Below, piece by piece: positions 58,104-64,000 of a stretch of DNA of 64,000 bases. The stretch is taken from positions 3,730,001 through 3,794,000 of the forward strand of contig NZ_WBOF01000001.1 of NCBI RefSeq assembly GCF_009569385.1. Reading direction: 5' to 3'. This stretch comes from Streptomyces kaniharaensis (GTDB taxonomy: Bacteria > Actinomycetota > Actinomycetes > Streptomycetales > Streptomycetaceae). The position numbers and the translations under genes were made by a program. Under the pieces are notes generated by a model. The model was not told the DNA's origin and did not search any database. It worked only from the letters and a program-made list of their open reading frames with translations. Each line of letters opens with the position of its first letter. The stretch's first letter is position 1.

Positions 58104-59096
58104 GTGAGGATCTTCCACCGGGCACGGCACCGGCCGTCCGCCACCTGGCGGCAGACGACCGACCGGGCATTCACGCTGATCGGCGACGGCCGCTACGAGG
58201 ACGCCGGCGCGCTGCTGGTGATGGCCGCCGACCTGGAGCCGTGGCTCTCCGACTCCTGGTTCAACCTCGCCCTGCTGCACAAGTTCCGCCGGGACTGGGA
58301 GCAGGCCCGCTCGGCCGGCCTGCGGGCCGTCGCCCTGCTCGAGCGCGAGCAAGGCGCTCCCGACTGGTGGAACCTCGGCATCACCGCGACCGCCCTGCAG
58401 GACTGGCCGCTGGCCCGCCGCGCCTGGCAGGCGTACGGGCTGAAGCTGCCCGGCGGCCCCGGCGTACAGCCGGACGGCCCGGTCTGCCTGGACCTCGGCA
58501 CCACGCCGGTGCGGCTCTCCCCGGACGGCGAGTCCGAGGTGGTGTGGGGCCGCCGGCTGGACCCGGCCCGGATCGAGGTGCTGTCCATCCCGCTGCCGTC
58601 CTCCGGCCGCCGCTGGGGCGAGGTGGTGCTGCACGACGGCGCCCCGCACGGCGAGCGGGTCGCCGACGGGATCGCGTACCCGGTGTTCGACGAGATCGAG
58701 CTGTGGGCGCCGTCCCCCGTGCCGACGTACGTCGTGCTGCTGCAGGCCGCCACGGCGGGGGACCGGGACGCGCTGGAGCGGCTGGTCGCGGACGCCGGCT
58801 ACGCGGCGGAGGACTGGACGTCCTCGGTGCGGCTGCTCTGCCGGGCCTGTTCGGAGAGCCGGATGGCCTCCGACGACGGGCACACCGCCCACCACGATCC
58901 GCACGACGACGGCGACGCCGCACACCCCGGCCACCTGAGCCACCTGAGCCAGGGCGGCGCGGCAGGGATGTCCTGGCTGGTGGAGCGGGAGTGCGGGATC
59001 GCCGCCCCGGCCCATCTGGTGCGCACGCTGCTGGACCGCTGGGTCGCGGCCTCCCCCGGGAGCCGGGCTTACCGGGATCTCGAAGAAGTCTGCTGA
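58104..59096 (+). CDS. Tetratricopeptide-like protein of unknown function
   Basis: 330 residues. The first 115 form two or three TPR-like helix pairs (AFTLIGDGRYEDAGALLVMA, SWFNLALLHKFRRDWEQARS, WWNLGITATALQDWPLARRAW). The middle (about 130-240) is a beta-rich domain with GTTPVRLSPDGESEVVWGRR and EVVLHDGAPHGERVADG. A His/Asp-rich stretch (about 260-280) could bind metal. GTG 58104 has AGGGA 6 nt upstream. It precedes peptide deformylase by 42 bp. The family is widespread in Streptomyces; no function is known to me. Confidence 0.72.
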   Translation: MRIFHRARHRPSATWRQTTDRAFTLIGDGRYEDAGALLVMAADLEPWLSDSWFNLALLHKFRRDWEQARSAGLRAVALLEREQGAPDWWNLGITATALQDWPLARRAWQAYGLKLPGGPGVQPDGPVCLDLGTTPVRLSPDGESEVVWGRRLDPARIEVLSIPLPSSGRRWGEVVLHDGAPHGERVADGIAYPVFDEIELWAPSPVPTYVVLLQAATAGDRDALERLVADAGYAAEDWTSSVRLLCRACSESRMASDDGHTAHHDPHDDGDAAHPGHLSHLSQGGAAGMSWLVERECGIAAPAHLVRTLLDRWVAASPGSRAYRDLEEVC

Positions 59097-59138
59097 GTAC
59101 CCTGGTGAGGTACGCGTAGATCTATGGAAGCGGAAGAC

Positions 59139-59792
59139 ATGGCGGAGCAGGCCGAGCAGCACGACCACGACCACGAGCACGAGCACGACGTGGAGGGGGC
59201 GGCGCCCGAGGCTCCCGTGAAGGTGATCGGTGAGGAGCCGGACCTCACCAGGGGCACCGCCCGTCCGATCACCGTCGTCGGCAACCCCGTCCTGCACCGC
59301 GAGGTCAAGGACGTCACCGCGTTCGACGGCGAGCTGTCCGCGCTGATCGACGACATGTTCCAGTCGATGTACGCGGCCGAGGGCGTGGGCCTGGCGGCCA
59401 ACCAGATCGGCGTGGACCTCAAGGTCTTCGTCTACGACTGCCCGGACGACGAGGGCGTGCGCCACATCGGCCACATGATCAACCCGGTGCTGGAGGAGTA
59501 CCCGGCCGACCGCCGCCGCGTGCTGGACGACGGCAATGAGGGCTGCCTGTCCGTCCCGACCGCGTACGCCGAGCTGCCGCGTCCGGACTACGCCGCGGTG
59601 ACGGGTGTCGACAAGGACGGCAAGCCGATCCGGGTCGAGGGCACCGGCTTCTTCGCCCGCTGCCTCCAGCACGAGACCGACCACCTGTACGGCACCCTCT
59701 ACATCGACAAGCTGTCGAAGCGCGACCGCAAGGACGCCCTGCGGCAGATGGCCGAGGGCACGCCGCGGTACGCGACCGCGCCGAACGAGTAA
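59139..59792 (+). CDS. def: Peptide deformylase
   Basis: Removes the formyl group from the first Met of new proteins. The three motifs are complete: [10 protein letters not shown] (about 80), EGCLSVP (Cys metal ligand, about 130) and QHETDHL (two His ligands and Glu, about 173). The first 20 residues are an unusual His/Asp/Glu run ([13 protein letters not shown]). ATG 59139 has GGAAG 8 nt upstream; an ATG five codons earlier has none. 217 residues. Followed by a bidirectional terminator. Confidence 0.93.
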   Translation: MAEQAEQHDHDHEHEHDVEGAAPEAPVKVIGEEPDLTRGTARPITVVGNPVLHREVKDVTAFDGELSALIDDMFQSMYAAEGVGLAANQIGVDLKVFVYDCPDDEGVRHIGHMINPVLEEYPADRRRVLDDGNEGCLSVPTAYAELPRPDYAAVTGVDKDGKPIRVEGTGFFARCLQHETDHLYGTLYIDKLSKRDRKDALRQMAEGTPRYATAPNE

Positions 59793-59808
59793 CGACTGGT
59801 AGTGAGTT

Positions 59809-59841
59809 GAGGGCCGGCGCGGATGATCCGTGCCGGCCCTC
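59809..59841. terminator. Bidirectional terminator after def
   Basis: GAGGGCCGGC (59809-59818) pairs with GCCGGCCCTC (59832-59841), with an inner CGGAT/ATCCG stem, between convergent def and the ferritin-like gene. Confidence 0.8.
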
Positions 59842-59858
59842 GGGCTGTTCGGAGGCTG

Positions 59859-60917
59859 CTACTGGACGAAGAGCCACTCCGGGCCGTACGTGAAGCGGGG
59901 GTCGGCGGGGAGCTTGATGCCGTTGATCTGCTGGGCGGTGCGGCGCATCTGGCCCATCAGTCCGATGGCCGGGCCGATCGAGTCCGCCCCGGTGGCGCCC
60001 CAGGCCTGTTCGAGGGCGCGCAGCATGTCGCTGTACTGCTGGTTGAAGGTATGCAGGAGGCCTGCGGTGGTCTGGTCGGGCTCGTTGCCGGGGGAGTTGG
60101 CCCAGCCGCCGGCGGGGACGCGGGCCACCGGAGACGTGTCCGGCAGCGGGACATCGGCACCGGTGAACTCGTACTTCTGCGTCATGTCGTCGAGGACGAG
60201 CCGCTTGCCGACGGCGATCTCCTTGAAGGCGTAGTAGTGGGCGAGTTCGCCCGGGGCGCCGGGGAAGGGGTTGTCCGGGGAGGCGTCGGTGCCCTCGCCC
60301 TGGGTCTGGATGATGTGGATGGCGTTGAGGACGTCGTCGATGGTGTTCATCGGGACGATGTCGTTGCCGGCGCCGTGGCTCGACCCGAGCGGGAAGGTCA
60401 CCTGCCGCTGGCCGGTGAGCAGGTGGGCGAAGGTCGGGAAGACGTCGGCGATGCGCTGGTAGAAGGCGCCGATGGTGTTGCCGTCGGCGGCGAAGGCGAG
60501 CGGGTGCTCGGGCTTCTCGATGTCGGAGAAGAGGCCTGCCGATTCCCGGGTCAGCCCGCTGAGGTAGACCTCCAGACCCGGGTTGACGCCGCCGGGGAGC
60601 TCACCCGGGTACTTCGGGACGGTGAGCGGGTCGGTGAGGACGACGGTGCCGCCGATGCTGGTGAGCATGTTGCAGACCAGTCCGAAGTGCGACATCTCGT
60701 CGAAGACGATCTCGCGGATGGCGTGGCGGACGGGTTGGGAGTTGTCCGGGTTGGTGATCGACCAGAGGGCGGTGGCGTAGGGCGGGATGGTGGAGAGCTC
60801 CAGCATGATCGCCCGCTGAAGGGCGTCCTTGAGCTCCTTTTCGGTCCAGTCCTCCTCGGCGATGTTCATGAGCTGGACGATCGCGTCGCTCCGGTAGTCG
60901 AGGATTCCGGTCGTCAC
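59859..60917 (-). CDS. Ferritin-like protein of the VioB/RebD (iminophenyl-pyruvate dimer synthase) family
   Basis: 352 residues. The N-terminal 230 form a ferritin-like helical domain with the family signature LELSTIPPYATALWSI (about 38-53) and EIVFDEMSHFGLVCNM (about 70-85), whose Glu and His could bind a metal. Later GELAHYYAFKEIAVGKRLV carries a further Glu/His set. In violacein and rebeccamycin pathways such domains couple oxidised tryptophan units, but here no tryptophan oxidase or other pathway gene is near, so a different substrate is likely. GTG 60917 has AGGGG 6 nt upstream. Many actinobacteria carry stand-alone homologues. Confidence 0.78.
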   Translation of the reverse strand: MTTGILDYRSDAIVQLMNIAEEDWTEKELKDALQRAIMLELSTIPPYATALWSITNPDNSQPVRHAIREIVFDEMSHFGLVCNMLTSIGGTVVLTDPLTVPKYPGELPGGVNPGLEVYLSGLTRESAGLFSDIEKPEHPLAFAADGNTIGAFYQRIADVFPTFAHLLTGQRQVTFPLGSSHGAGNDIVPMNTIDDVLNAIHIIQTQGEGTDASPDNPFPGAPGELAHYYAFKEIAVGKRLVLDDMTQKYEFTGADVPLPDTSPVARVPAGGWANSPGNEPDQTTAGLLHTFNQQYSDMLRALEQAWGATGADSIGPAIGLMGQMRRTAQQINGIKLPADPRFTYGPEWLFVQ

Positions 60918-61053
60918 GGCAGGCCCCTTTCGTCGTTCGGCTCTGCGCCGGACCGTAGCCGGGTTGGGTGGTGCGCGGACGCATGCCGCCGCTGTGGCCC
61001 GCGAGTTCATTCGGACGGGCGGCGCGCGGGGGCGGTGGCTGGGGTGACCGGTG

Positions 61054-61461
61054 TTACTGCTTCGAGGCCAGCGTGGCCGGACAGGGGATGTCCGGCCAGA
61101 TCTTGTTGGGGCAAACGATCACGTACTGGCCCGACCACCGGCTGTCGGACACCCACCGGGACCACATCACGTCGGAGGCCCCGGCCAATTGCTCGACTGC
61201 ACGGAGGCGCCGTGCCTCGATCGGCAGCCAGGGATCGCCGCCGGGAGTGTGCTCCTCGTAGCGTTTCGCGAGCCAGTCGACCGCATCGACAGCCGTCGTC
61301 CACGTGCCCCGGATCTGGGCCGGCGGCCGTAGCAGCCACCAGCCCGTCATCATCGGCGGAAGCTCCGAGAGCCTGAATCCTCCGCCCTCGACGGGCCGAC
61401 GCTCCGACTCCTTCACCAGCAGCCGGCCGTCACCGGCCCACTCGTAGCCGTGGAAGTGCAA
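61054..61461 (-). CDS. Hypothetical protein
   Basis: 135 residues, no family recognised. Rich in Trp (GWWLLRPPAQIRGTW, DWLAKRYEEH, MWSRWVSDSRWSGQYV) with two Cys near the end (VCPNKIWPDIPC). No signal peptide or membrane helix. TTG 61461 with GAGGAG 8 nt upstream is the best start. It is downstream of a DUF397-like gene but separated by a strong terminator, and GC content is lower than in the core genes, which suggests an accessory origin. Confidence 0.55.
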   Translation of the reverse strand: MHFHGYEWAGDGRLLVKESERRPVEGGGFRLSELPPMMTGWWLLRPPAQIRGTWTTAVDAVDWLAKRYEEHTPGGDPWLPIEARRLRAVEQLAGASDVMWSRWVSDSRWSGQYVIVCPNKIWPDIPCPATLASKQ

Positions 61462-61487
61462 CTGCGCTTCTCCTCGCAGGCATTGGT

Positions 61488-61525
61488 GCCCCGGCCGCCC
61501 GCACGGGACTGCGGGCGGCCGGGGC
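61488..61525 (-). terminator. Terminator after the DUF397-like gene
   Basis: GCCCCGGCCGCCCGCA (61488-61503) pairs perfectly over 16 bp with TGCGGGCGGCCGGGGC (61510-61525), 6-nt loop, 20 bp past the stop at 61545. Confidence 0.82.
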
Positions 61526-61544
61526 GGTCAGGGACGGTCGGATG

Positions 61545-61787
61545 TCAGACCGAGAGGCCGAACCGCGCCGGATCGATCCCGGCCTCGGCCAGCTCATCGG
61601 CGGTGAACAGCAGCGGCTCACGGTCGGGCCGCTTGCTGTCGCCCATGGCGTAGACACCCGGGGCCTGTGGCACGGCGCCGAGCGTCACGCACGTCTCGGT
61701 GTCATCACCCCCGCCCTGGTTGCCGCCGCACGCGCGGTTGAACTCGACCCCGGAGAGGTCGAGTTCGTACAGGTTGTGTTCGGTCAT
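61545..61787 (-). CDS. DUF397-like small protein
   Basis: 80 residues. The core SGVEFNRACGGN...ETCVTLGAV...GVYAMGDSKRPDREPLLFTADELAEAG follows the DUF397 pattern (a Ser/Asn-rich start, Cys-Val, then RDSK-P, then LxFTxxE). DUF397 proteins accompany XRE-DUF5753 regulators in actinomycetes, sometimes as antagonist partners (BldB-like context); one such regulator is at 62.7-63.5 kb. The Gly-rich insert and MGDSK in place of RDSK are departures. ATG 61787 has AAGG 8 nt upstream. Confidence 0.6.
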   Translation of the reverse strand: MTEHNLYELDLSGVEFNRACGGNQGGGDDTETCVTLGAVPQAPGVYAMGDSKRPDREPLLFTADELAEAGIDPARFGLSV

Positions 61788-61884
61788 CGCCTGCACCTTC
61801 CGGAATTGCTTCGGGGCACGGAACGGCCCCGTCCCGCCCAGGACTTGGGCGGAAGATTTGAGGGAGGGAATCCGGGGGAGGCGG

Positions 61885-62121
61885 TCAGCGCCACAGGCTG
61901 ATGCGGATGGTGAGCTGATCAGCGGGCACCTGGCGCGGTCGGGCATCCGGTTCGAACAGCGGCCGGACCAGGGCCTGGCCGTCCTGCGCCTCCACCAGTT
62001 CGACCAGACGTCCGGTCGTCAGGTCCTTCCGGATCGGGTTGTTGTCGATCCGTTCCATAAGTTCCGCATGCGTGCGGCGACGCTTCGCGTCGGTCGGCTG
62101 TACGAAACCCGCAGCGGACAT
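61885..62121 (-). CDS. Small hypothetical protein
   Basis: 78 residues, charged, no domain recognised. An N-terminal KRRRTHAELMERIDNNPIR helix is followed by a short beta-like region (GRLVELVEAQDGQALVRPLF). ATG with GGAG 7 nt upstream. Same strand and 97 bp upstream of the DUF397-like gene, so possibly co-transcribed. Confidence 0.55.
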   Translation of the reverse strand: MSAAGFVQPTDAKRRRTHAELMERIDNNPIRKDLTTGRLVELVEAQDGQALVRPLFEPDARPRQVPADQLTIRISLWR

Positions 62122-62182
62122 GGACGGCTCCCGTGACTCTCGGATCGTTTCGGCGAGTCACCAAATTACGGGCGCGTTGGGC

Positions 62183-62600
62183 CTATTCCGATGCGCTTTC
62201 CTGTTCCCGAAAGAACTCGTCTCGGACTCCATGGACCAGTGCGCGAATTTCATCTCCCGCCCCGGCTCGCAGCGCTGCGCCGTAGAGCCCAGGCGAGTTC
62301 CACCGGGATTACTCCCAGCCGAACGTTTGGCAAACGGGAGACCGAGGCCAGGTGGTCGAGCTGCGTGGCCATAGCGTGCGCTGATACTAGCGGCCAAAGA
62401 CAGGCCTGTTCCGTCAAAACAAAGGTGAAGTTCTTGGTGGCGTCGCGGAGCACGCTTGCCGTTCGAGCTTCTTGGCGATGACGTTCGAGTGATCGCCGGG
62501 GATCAGGGCCAGACTGGCATTGACGTACTCCGGCGTCGCGAGCAGTCCGGTGATCATGGTCGGCAGGAAGTAGCGGAGTTCAGTTGAGGCCCTCGCCCTG
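62183..62600 (-). pseudogene. Decayed DUF5753 regulator remnant
   Basis: Three fragments in two frames line up with the intact regulator at 62709-63542: ELRYFLPTMITGLLATPEY...KKLERQA (to about 62455), then after a frameshift TKNFTFVLTEQA...MATQLDHLASVSRLPNVRLG (to about 62290), then after an internal deletion and another frame change GDEIRALVHGVRDEFF ending at TAG 62183. The N-terminal helix-turn-helix part and about 60 residues before the last block are gone. A second, dead copy of the regulator type next to a live one. Confidence 0.72.
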
Positions 62601-62687
62601 CTTCTTGTCCATGCCGTTTCGGCGGAGGGTTCTGGCGTCCTGCCACTCCGTACCCGCGATCCGTGTTGAATCCGGCCTGTCGTCCAT
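62580..62687 (-). CDS. Possible 35-residue ORF
   Basis: ATG 62687 with AAGGGG 5 nt upstream opens a 35-codon frame, 21 bp after the XRE gene stop. The sequence is highly charged (starts MDDRPDSTRIAGTEWQDAR) and unlike known families. It runs into the remnant regulator, so it may be a truncated gene rather than a real product. Confidence 0.3.
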   Translation of the reverse strand: MDDRPDSTRIAGTEWQDARTLRRNGMDKKQGEGLN

Positions 62688-62708
62688 CGCAACCCCTTGA
62701 TATCCGTA

Positions 62709-63542
62709 TTATGACTCCCGGAAGAACTCGTCTCGAATTCCTTCGAGCAGTGCCCGCATGTCGTCCCCGTGAAGCGCCGCATCATCAAACCTGGAGAATG
62801 TCGAAAGATAGAGGCCGACATCCCTTGGATCGCGAGTGGTGATCTCCGAATGGAATGTCTCAACAATGACCAGGCGATCGTCATGCATGCTGAAGCATGT
62901 CATCGGGAAGTCCGGCATTGGCCTGGACAGGGGAAGAACTCCGATTGTCACATTGGGAAGCCTGGACAGTGAGACCAGGCGATCCAATTGTGTCGCCATG
63001 ACAGGGGGAGGGCAGATCCGCCACCGCAGCACGTGTTCGCAGATGACAAAATGAAACTCTCGGTGGCGGTCGTACAGGACGGCCTGGCGCTCCAGCCGGG
63101 CCGAGATTGTTTTTGCCTTGGACTCCGCAGGCAGCTCCGGGGGCAACGAGAACACGGCCGAGACGTACTCAGCGCTCTGGAGCAGCCCAGGAACCAGTTG
63201 CCCTTGGAACAGTCGGAGAAGGGTTGTCCGGGCTTCGATGGCCTTGATGGCATGCTGGTGCTTCCAGTGGCCGGTACGGCGGAGCTCCCGCCAGGCCGTC
63301 TCCTCGGTGGCTGCGCCGCGGGCTGCCTCTAGGAACTCGGCCTTGGCTTCGTCTGATATGCCGAGCGCAGTCAGGATGAGGTCCACGTCCTGCACGCTGG
63401 GCAGCGTCTTGCCGTTTTCGATCTTCGAAAGCTTGGCCGGAGACATGGAAGCCCTGCGGGCGACGGTCTCGGCTGTCTTGTCCGAGGTGATCCGCAGCGC
63501 CCGCAGGGCTTTGCCCAAGTCATTGTGCCGCTCCCCGCTCAA
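62709..63542 (-). CDS. XRE-family regulator with DUF5753 domain
   Basis: Helix-turn-helix regulator of a type abundant in Streptomyces. The HTH is in LGKALRALRITSDKTAETVA, RRASMSPAKLSKIENGKTLPS (about residues 8-55). The DUF5753 part runs from about 95 to 270 (QLVPGLLQSAEYVSAVF, RLERQAVLYDRHREFHFVI, ATQLDRLVSLSRLPNVTIGV, EGIRDEFFRES). 277 residues. TTG 63542 overlaps the upstream gene stop as TTGA, so it is translationally coupled to it. Confidence 0.82.
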   Translation of the reverse strand: MSGERHNDLGKALRALRITSDKTAETVARRASMSPAKLSKIENGKTLPSVQDVDLILTALGISDEAKAEFLEAARGAATEETAWRELRRTGHWKHQHAIKAIEARTTLLRLFQGQLVPGLLQSAEYVSAVFSLPPELPAESKAKTISARLERQAVLYDRHREFHFVICEHVLRWRICPPPVMATQLDRLVSLSRLPNVTIGVLPLSRPMPDFPMTCFSMHDDRLVIVETFHSEITTRDPRDVGLYLSTFSRFDDAALHGDDMRALLEGIRDEFFRES

Positions 63543-64000
63543 GCCGCCGTGTACTCCGCGAAGGACACGGCGTGCGCCAGAGCGATATCCCGATACTGCT
63601 GGTATTCGTTCAGACGGTCGTCCGGCAGCAGCTCGGCGCCGATGAACTGTCCTGAGTCGGTGTAGTGCATCCGGTAGACCCGGGCATCGTCGAACAGCCA
63701 GAAGTCGTGGTCGGGCAGTCCGGCCACCTCCTGTCGAGCTGTGTCGATGATGCCGATCGACTCGCCGGCCTTGACGTTGCCGGGGTATGCCGCCAACTCG
63801 TACCGGAGATAGTCCGACAGGGGAGACCGGAGGACGTGCACACGGGCCACCTGCTTGCCCAGACCCGTCATGGCGCGAACCCACGGGTTGTCGCAGCAGT
63901 CGGGCGGCAACCCTTTGCCTGCGAGGAAGTCCGCGAACTCTTCACGTTCCTCGTCAACGTCGTACACGGCCAGCGTTTCGAGTCGGAAGGCCGTTCGCTC
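63539..64000 (-). CDS. DUF6879-type protein, partial (start beyond the window)
   Basis: Open to the window edge: beyond the in-window GTG the frame continues as ERTAFRLETLA, which is how DUF6879 proteins begin, so the true start lies past base 64000. The visible part has DEEREEFADFLAG, a CCDNPWVRAM pair of Cys, RVHVLRSPLSDYLRYELA and the family-typical DFWLFDDARVYRMHY. DUF6879 genes commonly sit just upstream of XRE-DUF5753 regulators, as here, with a 4-bp overlap. Function unknown. Confidence 0.75.
   Translation of the reverse strand, partial: ERTAFRLETLAVYDVDEEREEFADFLAGKGLPPDCCDNPWVRAMTGLGKQVARVHVLRSPLSDYLRYELAAYPGNVKAGESIGIIDTARQEVAGLPDHDFWLFDDARVYRMHYTDSGQFIGAELLPDDRLNEYQQYRDIALAHAVSFAEYTAA

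Noticed and set aside
61545..61787. RiPP precursor peptide (leader-like MTEHNLYELDLS start and Cys/Gly-rich middle)
   Set aside because: The whole length follows the DUF397 pattern and no modification enzyme is adjacent.
59859..64000. Prophage or integrative element at the right end
   Set aside because: No integrase, excisionase, tra gene or tRNA attachment site is visible. The lower GC and regulators alone are not enough.

Overview
The window is very GC-rich, with strong third-position GC bias, GTG and TTG starts, leaderless genes and actinobacterial families (SigR/RsrA, WhiB7, mycoredoxin, AdnAB, UPF0182, UvrD2, DUF397/DUF5753). It is chromosomal DNA of a Streptomycetaceae member (Streptomyces or Kitasatospora). 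From memory, the order moeZ ... uvrD2, wblC ... hisN, rsgA, aroA, sigR-rsrA follows the S. coelicolor SCO5178-SCO5217 region; I could not check this here.

Layout. 1-6 kb: end of an epimerase gene, moeZ, an IS30-family element sitting inside the moeZ terminator, and a large pseudokinase-flippase membrane protein. 6-13 kb: an alkyltransferase-like protein and the two-gene AdnAB helicase-nuclease. 13-24 kb: SpoIIE-type phosphatase, an exo/endonuclease-family protein, a PadR-regulated ABC exporter, an M20 dipeptidase, nudC, a GntR regulator and mycoredoxin. 24-28 kb: uvrD2, then wblC/whiB7 behind a long attenuated leader. 28-42 kb: an ABC1-kinase, a reductase-like protein, an orphan ThiF-like protein, two metalloproteases, an SDR protein, moaE, a PDZ/Lon protease and a UPF0182 protein. 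42-53 kb: the initiator tRNA, a SEL1-repeat protein, catR/catalase, hisN, an SMR pump, rsgA, aroA, an M50-like protease, a SRAP protein and an alpha/beta hydrolase. 53-60 kb: sigR-rsrA, two HD-domain membrane proteins, a TPR-like protein and peptide deformylase. 60-64 kb: an accessory stretch with a VioB/RebD-type ferritin-like protein, small orphan genes, a DUF397 protein, a decayed DUF5753 regulator and an intact DUF6879/XRE-DUF5753 pair cut by the window edge.

How it works together. The most coherent theme is thiol-oxidative and antibiotic stress. sigR lies in the window, and the promoter form it is known to use (GGAAT, 18-19 nt, GTT) can be read in front of moeZ, mycoredoxin and sigR itself, with a weaker match before the UPF0182 gene. 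wblC has a WhiB7-type promoter (A/T box, -35, -10), a leader ORF with a strong ribosome-binding site, and a strong intrinsic terminator between that ORF and the gene, which is the layout expected for ribosome-mediated attenuation. The catalase gene has a palindromic CatR-type operator placed exactly between its -35 and -10 elements. DNA repair is the second theme (AdnAB, UvrD2, ATL, SRAP).

Other structure of note: a near-perfect inverted repeat carrying two consensus DnaA boxes, a BldM-type palindrome before the HD-GYP gene, two unassigned long palindromes near 35.3 and 36.5 kb, and at least seven genes whose -10 element lies 6-7 nt from the start codon, implying leaderless mRNAs.
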